This document shows positions 18,594 to 26,342 of a DNA stretch of 33,245 nt, piece after piece. Each line of letters begins with the position of its first letter. Position 1 is the first letter of the stretch. A program made the position numbers and the translations under genes. Under the pieces are notes generated by a model. That model worked only from the letters and a program-made list of their open reading frames with translations, was not told where the DNA came from and made no database searches. The stretch covers positions 1 through 33,245 of the forward strand of contig PDPT01000022.1 in NCBI GenBank assembly GCA_002746605.1, written 5' to 3'. Origin of the DNA: Ignavibacteriota bacterium (GTDB lineage Bacteria > Bacteroidota > Ignavibacteria > Ignavibacteriales > Melioribacteraceae).

Positions 18594-19613
18594 TTATACT
18601 TCATCCGTTTCATTATTTAGAAAACTTTCCACTTTATCTACAGCATCTTTGCTGCCAATATAAATTGGAACTCTTTGATGCAAATTATTTGGCTCAATTT
18701 CCATTATTCTTTTTTTACCATTGATTGCACGTCCACCGGCTTGTTCAATAATAAATGCCATCGGGTTACATTCATACATTAATCTTAACTTACCGTTTGG
18801 ATTCAGTTTATCGGCAGGATAAATAAAAATTCCACCATAAAGTAAATTTCTGTGTATATCTGCAACCATTGAACCAATATAGCGAGCCGAGTAAGGTTTT
18901 CTTCCTCTGTTATCCGCATCTTGAATATACTTAATATATTTTTTTAAACCGGGATGCCAATATTTATAATTACCCTCGTTGGTACTGTAAATAGAAGCTT
19001 TTTCAGGAATTTTAATATTATCATGCGAGAGTAAAAATTCACCGAAAGCAGGGTCTAATGTAAATCCGTAAACACCTTCGCCAACAGTATAAACAAAAAT
19101 TGTGCTTGATCCGTAAACAATATATCCCGCTGCAACTTGTTTAATTCCGGGTTGCAGACAATCTTTTAATGTTCCGGGTTTTCCATCATCGGGAGTAACT
19201 CTTTTGTATATTGAAAAGATTGTTCCTATACTTACGTTAACGTCAATATTGGAAGAGCCGTCCAAAGGATCGAAAAGCAAAACATACTTCCCTTTTTTAT
19301 AAGCATCCGGAATGTGAATAATATCTTCTTCTTCTTCGGATGCCATTGCACAAAGGTGCCCGCCGTGATCCATTGCTTTATAAAGTATCTCGTGAGCAAA
19401 AATATCTAACTTCTTTACTCTTTCACCATGCACGTTATCATCACCAGTAAAACCGAGTATATCAACAAGTCCGGCTTTATTTACTTCGAGCGAAATAACT
19501 TTTGCCGCAAGCGATAGTTCATGTAAAAGTGCCGAAAGTTCACCTGTTGCACCAGGATGTCTGCTTTCTCCCATATCGATATGTCTGGTTAATGTCATAA
19601 AACTAATAGCCAT
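18594..19613 (-). CDS. fbp: Fructose-1,6-bisphosphatase, class I
   Basis: Hydrolyses fructose-1,6-bisphosphate to fructose-6-phosphate in gluconeogenesis. With the start at ATG 19613 the protein has 339 residues, the normal class I length. The metal-binding D115-PLD118-GSSNID motif, the acidic SEEEED stretch, and the C-terminal KLRLMYECNPMAFIIEQAGG block are diagnostic. A longer frame opens 28 codons upstream, but 19613 is preferred: AAGGAG stands at 19621-19626, the family's usual N-terminus (MTLTRHI) begins just after, and the extra residues only re-read the end of the upstream ABC gene. That ABC stop lies one base before this ATG, so translation is coupled. Regulation by AMP cannot be judged from sequence. 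Confidence 0.96.
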   Translation of the reverse strand: MAISFMTLTRHIDMGESRHPGATGELSALLHELSLAAKVISLEVNKAGLVDILGFTGDDNVHGERVKKLDIFAHEILYKAMDHGGHLCAMASEEEEDIIHIPDAYKKGKYVLLFDPLDGSSNIDVNVSIGTIFSIYKRVTPDDGKPGTLKDCLQPGIKQVAAGYIVYGSSTIFVYTVGEGVYGFTLDPAFGEFLLSHDNIKIPEKASIYSTNEGNYKYWHPGLKKYIKYIQDADNRGRKPYSARYIGSMVADIHRNLLYGGIFIYPADKLNPNGKLRLMYECNPMAFIIEQAGGRAINGKKRIMEIEPNNLHQRVPIYIGSKDAVDKVESFLNNETDEV

Positions 19614-19614
19614 A

Positions 19615-21417
19615 TTACTTCTCCTTATTTTTTTCAAACAGTTCTTGTTCTTTATATTGTAATTGATATAATTTATAATAAATTCCTTTTTGTGCAAGTA
19701 AATTTTGATGAGTACCCATTTCTCTTATTTCACCTTTGTGCATAACAATGATTTTATCTGCATTTTGTATTGTTGAAAGTCTATGAGCAATAACTATACT
19801 GGTTCTCCCGACTAATAGTTTTTCTATAGCTTCCTTGATTAGAATTTCCGTTTCTGTATCAATGCTCGATGTTGCTTCATCTAAAATTAATATTTGCGGA
19901 TCAAAAGCTAAAGCTCTTGCAAAAGATAATAGTTGTTTTTGTCCCACACTAAGAGTTGAGCCTTTTTCCATTACTTCTTCATTATATTGTCTCGGTAAAT
20001 TTTTAATGAACCTATCGGCTCCAACAATTTTAGCAGCTTCAATAATTTTTTCTTCGGAAATACTTTCAGAACTTAACCCAATGTTTGTTTTTATATCACC
20101 GGAGAACATAAATACATCTTGCAATACGACAGATATTTTTTTACGTAATTCGTACTTATCCATTTCGTTTATATTTATTCCATCAATCTTTATCTTTCCT
20201 TTTTGAATATCATAAAATCTTGTGAGAAGATTTATAATACTGGTTTTACCTGCTCCCGTTGCTCCAACTATTGCAACAACTTCGCCCGGGTTAATTTTGA
20301 ATGAAACATTTTTAAGAACGTATTCATCATTTACATAAGCAAAGCTTACATCATCAAACTCAACTGTACCTTTCATTTTATTAATTGATTTAGGATTTTC
20401 AGGATTGTGCAGAAATGTTTTATCATCAAGAACATTAAATATTCTTTCGGAAGCTGCCATGGCAGTCTGCATGATATTATATTTTTCGGATAAATCTTTA
20501 ATTGGTCTAAAAAACATTTCCGTATATTGAATGAAAGCAAACAGGATACCAATTGTCATTTCGCTTTGTATCACACTTCCACCGCCGTACCAAATTATTA
20601 ATGCAATTGAAATGGAACTTAAAATTTCCACAACAGGAAAAAATGTTGCATAATAAAATACAGATTTAATTATAGCATTTCTGTAATTAGCATTAATCCC
20701 TTTGAAAATTTCAAACTCTTTTTTTTCCTTACTAAAAATTTGTACAATACTCATTCCTGAAATATGCTCTTGCATATATGAATTTAAACTTGATAAGTAT
20801 TCGCGTTCTTGTCTGTAAGCAATTCTTACTTTTCTTCTGAATAAAAATGTTGCATAAAATAAAACGGGCAACACAGAAAGTGTAATTAATGAAAGTTTCC
20901 ACGACATAAAAAACATAAAAATAAGAATCCAAATTATTATGAATATATCACTAAAAACCATCACAATACCCGAAGAAAAAAGTTGGTTTAGTGCTTCCAC
21001 ATCATTGGTTATACGCGTTACAATTTTACCAATTGGAGTTTTATCAAAATATTTTAATGACAATTTATGGATGTGCGAAAAAACTTTTATACGCAAATCA
21101 TAAATTATTTTTTGTCCCATTAACTGGGTAAAGTAAGTAAGAGAGTATTGAATTACGCCTTGAATAATTAAAGAACCAAATAACAATAAAGAAATATTGA
21201 TTAAAAGATTATAATCACCATTTAAAATTGCATCATCAACAGCAACCTTTGTTAAATAAGGACGCAGCGGACCTAAACCGGCAACAACAATATTTAACAA
21301 TATTGCTAAGATTACATATTTCTTATAGGGCTTAACATAACCGAGCAAACGTTTCATTAAAAGGGAATCGTATGCTTTGCCTTTTATATCATCGGTATTT
21401 ATTTTGCCGCCTCTCAT
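19615..21417 (-). CDS. ABC exporter half-transporter, canonical subunit (MdlB/TM288-like)
   Basis: A 600-residue half-transporter with six membrane helices (about 30-300) and a nucleotide-binding domain. Walker A is GATGAGKTS, the signature is LSVGQKQLLSFARA, Walker B is ILILDEATSSID with catalytic Glu514, and the H-loop is IVIAHRLST. The second signature glycine is Val, as in MdlB-type subunits. It begins one base inside the stop codon of the preceding gene (TAATG), so the two subunits are made together and most likely form a heterodimer. In such pairs this subunit carries the active Walker B, while its altered signature serves the degenerate site. Substrates of the family range from drugs to lipids; none can be assigned here. 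Confidence 0.93.
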   Translation of the reverse strand: MRGGKINTDDIKGKAYDSLLMKRLLGYVKPYKKYVILAILLNIVVAGLGPLRPYLTKVAVDDAILNGDYNLLINISLLLFGSLIIQGVIQYSLTYFTQLMGQKIIYDLRIKVFSHIHKLSLKYFDKTPIGKIVTRITNDVEALNQLFSSGIVMVFSDIFIIIWILIFMFFMSWKLSLITLSVLPVLFYATFLFRRKVRIAYRQEREYLSSLNSYMQEHISGMSIVQIFSKEKKEFEIFKGINANYRNAIIKSVFYYATFFPVVEILSSISIALIIWYGGGSVIQSEMTIGILFAFIQYTEMFFRPIKDLSEKYNIMQTAMAASERIFNVLDDKTFLHNPENPKSINKMKGTVEFDDVSFAYVNDEYVLKNVSFKINPGEVVAIVGATGAGKTSIINLLTRFYDIQKGKIKIDGININEMDKYELRKKISVVLQDVFMFSGDIKTNIGLSSESISEEKIIEAAKIVGADRFIKNLPRQYNEEVMEKGSTLSVGQKQLLSFARALAFDPQILILDEATSSIDTETEILIKEAIEKLLVGRTSIVIAHRLSTIQNADKIIVMHKGEIREMGTHQNLLAQKGIYYKLYQLQYKEQELFEKNKEK

Positions 21418-23168
21418 TATTCCATTTCTTCCAGCTCTTCCTCAAGTAATTGTTTTTGATATAAATCCGCATAAATTCCGTTTTGTTTTACCAAATCATT
21501 ATGCGTACCGCTTTCGTAGATTTCACCATCTTGCAGCACAATAATATTATCAGCATTTTTTACCGTAGAAATTCTGTGACTAATAATAATACTCGTTCTT
21601 TCTTCCATAAAATACTTTAAGTTTTTAAGAATTTCTTCTTCCGTATTTGTATCAATTGCAGAAAACGAATCATCCAGGATTAATATTTTCGGGTTTATTG
21701 CCAAAGCTCTTGCGAGACAGGTTCTTTGTTTTTGTCCGCCCGAAAGTGTTATTCCTCTTTCACCGAGAACAGTTTCGTAACCTTTTTCAAATGCAACAAT
21801 ATCTTTTTTTAATTGAGAAATTTCCGAGACATCGTTTACAATTTTTTCATCAACATTTTCCAATCCGTAAGCAATGTTGCTTAACAATGTATCGGAAAAG
21901 AGAAATGTTTCTTGTGTAACCAATCCGATATTTTTTCTTAAAACTTTCTTTGGGATTTCTTTTACATCATTTCCATCAATTAAAATTTTGCCTGATGTTG
22001 TATCGAAAAGTCTGGGAATTAAATTTATTAAACTTGTTTTTCCGCTTCCTGTATGTCCTATTATTGCAACGGTTTCACCCTGTTTAACTTTGAAAGAAAT
22101 ATTTTTTAAGATTAAAGGAGAATTTTCATTATATCTGAAAGAAACGTTATCAAATTCGATTGTACCTTTAATTTTTTGGATTTCAAAGTTTGTATTTTTG
22201 TTATCCTCTATTTCATCAACTTCGGCAAAAATTTTAAGAAGTCGTTTCATAGATGCAGATGCTTGTTGAATTATATTAAGTGTCCATCCGAAAGCAATTA
22301 CTGGCCAAATCAACATGCTGAGATAAGCCACAAATGCTACAATTTCTCCGAGTGTCATTTTTCCGGTTATTATCATATCGCCGCCAAACCAAATAACAAT
22401 AATTACGGATAAACCGGTTATTAGAAAAAGTATTGGAGCAAAGAGTGCTTGAATTTTAACTTTCTCCATATTTCTTTCAAGGTAATCCTTGCTTAGTTTA
22501 GTAAACTCCGTGATTTCATTTTCTTCTCTAACATAGGATTTTACAACTCGTATTCCTGAGAAACTTTCTTGTGCTTTTGTTGTAAGCTCAGAGAATTTCT
22601 CTTGTATTTTCGTAAACTTGGAATGAATTTTTTTGCTTAATTTATAAACAAAAAATGAAAGAACAGGCAGCGGAATTAGGGCATAAAGTGTGAGCAGCGG
22701 ATTTATTAAAATCATTAAAACAATTACAATAATAAACTTAGATACAGTATCAACAGAGTACATAACCGCAGGACCAATATACATTCTAACGGCACTTATA
22801 TCGTTTGTTGCGTGTGCCATTAAATTTCCAGTACTGTTATTTTGAAAAAACCTGGTCGGTAATTTTTGAAGATGTTCCCAAAAATCGCTACGTAAATCAA
22901 ATTCAATTTTTCGGGAAACAATAATTATTGTTACTCTTATTAAAAATCTGAAAAAGCCGCCAATTAAAGCAACTCCTACTATTAACAGCGAGTAATTGAT
23001 TATTAAATCCGGAGAAATGTTTTCCTTTAAACCATCAATACTATCTTTTAGCAATAATGGGATATAAACTTGGGCAGCATTGGAACATAAAATAAAAAGA
23101 AAACCTGATAATAATCTTACTTTATAATGAAAAAAATATTTATTTAATTTTTTAAGAGCATCCATCAA
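21417..23168 (-). CDS. ABC exporter half-transporter, degenerate-site subunit (MdlA/TM287-like)
   Basis: A 583-residue half-transporter and the first gene of a four-gene cluster. Six membrane helices occupy about residues 18-310. The nucleotide-binding domain has Walker A GHTGSGKTS, a canonical signature LSGGQKQRTCLARAL, and Walker B ILILDDSFSAID. Asp500 replaces the catalytic Glu after Walker B Asp499. That substitution, with the altered signature in the next gene, is the mark of heterodimeric exporters with one weak and one active ATP site (TM287/288, BmrCD and MdlAB type). The gene starts at ATG 23168 in an AT-rich divergent region shared with the phosphodiesterase gene. Substrate unknown. 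Confidence 0.93.
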   Translation of the reverse strand: MMDALKKLNKYFFHYKVRLLSGFLFILCSNAAQVYIPLLLKDSIDGLKENISPDLIINYSLLIVGVALIGGFFRFLIRVTIIIVSRKIEFDLRSDFWEHLQKLPTRFFQNNSTGNLMAHATNDISAVRMYIGPAVMYSVDTVSKFIIVIVLMILINPLLTLYALIPLPVLSFFVYKLSKKIHSKFTKIQEKFSELTTKAQESFSGIRVVKSYVREENEITEFTKLSKDYLERNMEKVKIQALFAPILFLITGLSVIIVIWFGGDMIITGKMTLGEIVAFVAYLSMLIWPVIAFGWTLNIIQQASASMKRLLKIFAEVDEIEDNKNTNFEIQKIKGTIEFDNVSFRYNENSPLILKNISFKVKQGETVAIIGHTGSGKTSLINLIPRLFDTTSGKILIDGNDVKEIPKKVLRKNIGLVTQETFLFSDTLLSNIAYGLENVDEKIVNDVSEISQLKKDIVAFEKGYETVLGERGITLSGGQKQRTCLARALAINPKILILDDSFSAIDTNTEEEILKNLKYFMEERTSIIISHRISTVKNADNIIVLQDGEIYESGTHNDLVKQNGIYADLYQKQLLEEELEEME

Positions 23169-23523
23169 TAAATAATAAACTATACAAAAATAGAACTATA
23201 ATATATTGAATATTAAGAACAATTTATAAAAAAATAAGAAAAGTTAAATGCCGGCTTTACTACCTTTGAGAAATATAGATGCAGAAAACATTTAATCAAA
23301 AGTAATTCCTTTACAAAAATTAATCTTGATTCTTAAATTTAATTTGATTACCATTTTCATTAGTTATTTAACTTTTTATAGAATAACTAATGTTTCATTG
23401 TTACAAACTTAAATGCTCTCCTTACGGAACAACAAATTTTGTTGTATTTTCCCATATGCCAATTAATAAAAAACTATATTCTATTAAAGAACAAATATTT
23501 TTAATAAAAGGATTTTTTTTGAT
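23169..23523. promoter_or_regulatory. Divergent control region with a hairpin and a palindrome
   Basis: This 355-base spacer between two divergent genes holds no reading frame I would call. It has a perfect 11-bp inverted repeat (CATTAGTTATT at 23358-23368, AATAACTAATG at 23382-23392, 13-base loop) without a U-run. It also has a near-perfect palindrome ACAACAAATTTTGTTGT at 23429-23445 that could be an operator. AAAGGA at 23507-23512 is the ribosome-binding site of the downstream gene. Promoters are expected here but no clear -10/-35 or -7/-33 pair could be fixed. Confidence 0.5.
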
Positions 23524-24288
23524 ATGATAAATAATACAATGATAATTGCTCATAGAGGCGAATCTTATGATGCTCCGGAAAATACTCTGGCAGCAATTAA
23601 ACTTGCTTGGAAAAGAAATGCAGATGCAGTTGAAATTGATGTTCGTCTCAGTAAAGATAACAAAATTATTGCCTTGCACGATCCTCATACTCAAAGAACA
23701 GGTTCAATAAAAAAATATATCAACAGACTTACCTTATCTGAAATTAAAAAAATTGATGTTGGAATTTGGAAAGGAGAAAAATACTTAGATGAAAAAATTC
23801 CGACCCTTGAAGAAATTATAGAAACATTACCGAAACAAAAGAAACTGATAATTGAAATTAAATCAAACAGAAAACTTTTACCTTATTTACAGAATGTACT
23901 TAGTAACTTTTCCATCAAAAAAAATCAAGTTGAAATCATTTCTTTTAATTTTGCAACAGTAACTGAGGCAAAAAAACTTTTTCCCGAAAATAATGTTTTA
24001 TTATTAAATAATTTAGATTATAATTTCTATACAAAAATTACTTCTTTCGGTATCAAAGAGTTATTAAAAAAAGTGAAAATTGCTAATTTAGACGGATTAA
24101 ATGTTTGGGCAGGTAAAATATTAAATAAAAGTTTTATAGAAGAAGTTAAAAATTCAGGATATATTATTTATTGTTGGACAGTTAATAATTACATGCATGC
24201 AGAACAATTAATTTCTGGGGGAATTGATGGAATAACAACAGATAGAGCAGAGTGGCTTACACAAAAAATAAAAACTTCCTCCAACTAA
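23524..24288 (+). CDS. Glycerophosphodiester phosphodiesterase
   Basis: Hydrolyses glycerophosphodiesters from phospholipid turnover to glycerol-3-phosphate and an alcohol. The 254-residue TIM-barrel protein has the GDPD signature: H10-R-G (AHRGE), APENT at 17-21, metal ligands E37 and D39 in VEIDVRLSKD, and catalytic H52 in ALHDPH. Later family blocks IPTLEEII, LIIEIKS and YCWTVNN are also present, and the end GIDGITTDRAEWL is typical. There is no signal peptide, so it acts in the cytoplasm (UgpQ-like rather than GlpQ). It is divergent from the ABC exporter operon and converges on the OPT gene. The stop codon lies in the loop of a terminator hairpin. Physiological substrate is not determined. 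Confidence 0.94.
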   Translation: MINNTMIIAHRGESYDAPENTLAAIKLAWKRNADAVEIDVRLSKDNKIIALHDPHTQRTGSIKKYINRLTLSEIKKIDVGIWKGEKYLDEKIPTLEEIIETLPKQKKLIIEIKSNRKLLPYLQNVLSNFSIKKNQVEIISFNFATVTEAKKLFPENNVLLLNNLDYNFYTKITSFGIKELLKKVKIANLDGLNVWAGKILNKSFIEEVKNSGYIIYCWTVNNYMHAEQLISGGIDGITTDRAEWLTQKIKTSSN

Positions 24289-24302
24289 ATTGAAGGAAGT
24301 TT
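24272..24302 (-). terminator. Terminator of the OPT transporter gene overlapping the phosphodiesterase end
   Basis: Stem AAACTTCCT-C-CAA / TTG-A-AGGAAGTTT with one internal mismatch and a 5-base loop (24285-24289). The plus-strand stop TAA at 24286-24288 lies in the loop. Read on the minus strand the hairpin is followed by TTATTTTTTG, a good U-tract, so it terminates the OPT transcript arriving from the right. Confidence 0.78.
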
Positions 24303-24324
24303 CAAAAACATTAAAAATATTCTT

Positions 24325-26328
24325 TTATAATTCTTCTTTCTTTGCTCTCATTGAATCCCAAATCATATAAGCACAAAGTAATAAGAACATAACAAGTCCT
24401 AGAACTTCAGCACCGTGCGACCCTGCCCAGCCGGTAATCTGCCAATCAGGTAAGTCATTAGAGTTTTGAATAAATTTAATTAGAGCGGAAACTACTCCAA
24501 GTAAAGCACCGCCTGCAATAAATCCGGATGCTATTAAAGTTCCTCTTTCTCTTCTTGCTTTATTTAATTCTTCATCTTTACTTTTCGTAGAAACAAAGTG
24601 AGCAATAAGTCCGCCTAATAAAATAGGGGTGTTAAGTTCCAAAGGAAGATAAACACCAAGTGCAAAAGCAAGTGCAGGAATACCAATCATATTAAGTACA
24701 AGTGCCATTAAGGCACCGGCGATATATAACATCCAAGGAGCAGGTTGGTTAGACATTAAAGGTTTTAATACGGCAGCCATTGCATTTGCCTGAGGTGCCA
24801 CTAAAGCATCTTGTCCTACAAAACCATAAGTATCATTAAGAATAAGAATAACTCCTGCAACCGTTGCGGCTGAAAGTGCAGTACCTACAAACTTCCACTT
24901 TTCTTGTTTGTAAGGTGATGAACCTAACCAATAACCTATTTTTAAATCAGTAATAAATGCACCTGCAACAGATAAAGCTGTACAAACAACACCACCAATT
25001 ATTAACGCAGAAATCATTCCGGCAGGCCCTGAAAGACCAACAGAAACTAAAACTATTGATGATAAAATTAAGGTCATTAAAGTCATACCGGAAACAGGAT
25101 TTGTACCAACAATAGCAATTGCATTTGCTGCAACTGTTGTAAACAGAAACGATATAATTAAAACTATAAGCAAACCAACTATAGCGTGTAATAAATTATG
25201 GACAACACCAAACCAGAAGAACAAAAAGATAATAACCGTAACAACAAAAATTCCTCCGGCAATAATTTTCATAGATAAATCACGATTAGTTCTAAGAACT
25301 TCTTCTTCGGTATGTTTTTTCCCAAAAATTTCATTATAGCCGAGAACAAAAGCGGATTTGATAATACCCGAAGATTTTATAATTCCAATCATTCCCGCCA
25401 TTGCTATGCCGCCAATACCAATGTGTCTTACATAATGAAAAAATATATCTTCTGCCTGCATATCTTTAACAAGAGTAGTAACTCCGGCACCGATTGGCAA
25501 GGTTATAAAATCACCTAAATAAGCAAACACAGGAATAAAAACATACCATGCAAAGAATGAACCTGCTGCAATAATTGCTGCATATTTAAGACCAATAATA
25601 TAACCAAGTCCCATAACGGCAGCACCAATATTTACTTTAAAGAGTAATTTAAAATCTTGGGCAAGTTTTTCTCCAATTGGAATTATACGTGAAGATACTT
25701 CTTCAGTCCAAGCTCCAAAAGTAGCAATAAGAAAATCATAAATACCTCCTATAAGTCCGGCAAGAACTAAAATCTTGGCTTGATCGCTTCCCTTTTCACC
25801 GGCGACCAAAACTTCGGTTGTTGCAGTAGCTTCAGGGAAAGGAAACTTACCGTGCATCTCAGCTACAAAATATCTTCTAAACGGAATTAGGAAAAGTATT
25901 CCAAGAAATCCGCCGAGAAGCGATGCCATAAAAACTTGAAGAAATTCTACTTCCAACTCCAAAATATAAAGAGCAGGAATTGTAAAAATTGCACCGGCAA
26001 CTACAGCACCGGAAGTTGAACCGATTGATTGAATTATAACATTTTCTCCCATTGCTTTACTTCTTTTAGCAACAGTTGAAACACCAACAGCGATTATTGC
26101 AATTGGAATTGCAGCTTCGAATACTTGTCCTATTTTTAGCCCTAAATAAGCAGCTGCCCCGGAAAATAAAACAGCCATTAAGAGTCCCCAAGTAACCGAC
26201 CAGATATTTATTTCGGGAATATCTTCTTTGGGCGACATAATCGGAACGTATTCTTCGCCGGGCTCTAATTCAAAGTAAGCATTTTCCGGTAATCCGATTG
26301 AAGTCTTTACTGTGTTGTGTTCACTCAT
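24325..26328 (-). CDS. OPT-family oligopeptide transporter
   Basis: Inner-membrane protein of the oligopeptide transporter superfamily, probably a proton-driven importer of short peptides. The 667 residues form about 15-16 hydrophobic segments after a short acidic cytoplasmic start (YVPIMSPKEDIPEINIWSV). Family features are GLLMAVLFSGAAAYLGLKIGQ in the first helix region, the hallmark NPVSGMT motif, and PFPEATATTEVL. Some OPT members carry metal-siderophore complexes instead, so peptide substrate is inferred from context. It begins 14 bases after the stop of the secreted subtilase gene, with a strong AAGGGG ribosome-binding site in the gap, so protease and importer form an operon. Confidence 0.93.
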   Translation of the reverse strand: MSEHNTVKTSIGLPENAYFELEPGEEYVPIMSPKEDIPEINIWSVTWGLLMAVLFSGAAAYLGLKIGQVFEAAIPIAIIAVGVSTVAKRSKAMGENVIIQSIGSTSGAVVAGAIFTIPALYILELEVEFLQVFMASLLGGFLGILFLIPFRRYFVAEMHGKFPFPEATATTEVLVAGEKGSDQAKILVLAGLIGGIYDFLIATFGAWTEEVSSRIIPIGEKLAQDFKLLFKVNIGAAVMGLGYIIGLKYAAIIAAGSFFAWYVFIPVFAYLGDFITLPIGAGVTTLVKDMQAEDIFFHYVRHIGIGGIAMAGMIGIIKSSGIIKSAFVLGYNEIFGKKHTEEEVLRTNRDLSMKIIAGGIFVVTVIIFLFFWFGVVHNLLHAIVGLLIVLIISFLFTTVAANAIAIVGTNPVSGMTLMTLILSSIVLVSVGLSGPAGMISALIIGGVVCTALSVAGAFITDLKIGYWLGSSPYKQEKWKFVGTALSAATVAGVILILNDTYGFVGQDALVAPQANAMAAVLKPLMSNQPAPWMLYIAGALMALVLNMIGIPALAFALGVYLPLELNTPILLGGLIAHFVSTKSKDEELNKARRERGTLIASGFIAGGALLGVVSALIKFIQNSNDLPDWQITGWAGSHGAEVLGLVMFLLLCAYMIWDSMRAKKEEL

Positions 26329-26342
26329 ATTTACCCCTTCAA

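Noticed and set aside
19614..19697. 28-codon N-terminal extension of fructose-1,6-bisphosphatase
   Set aside because: It re-reads the end of the upstream ABC gene in another frame. The AAGGAG at 19621-19626 and the normal family N-terminus point to ATG 19613.
23422..23694. 90-codon minus-strand frame over the start of the phosphodiesterase gene
   Set aside because: It is antisense to a clear GDPD gene with a good ribosome-binding site, and its translation has no recognisable organisation.
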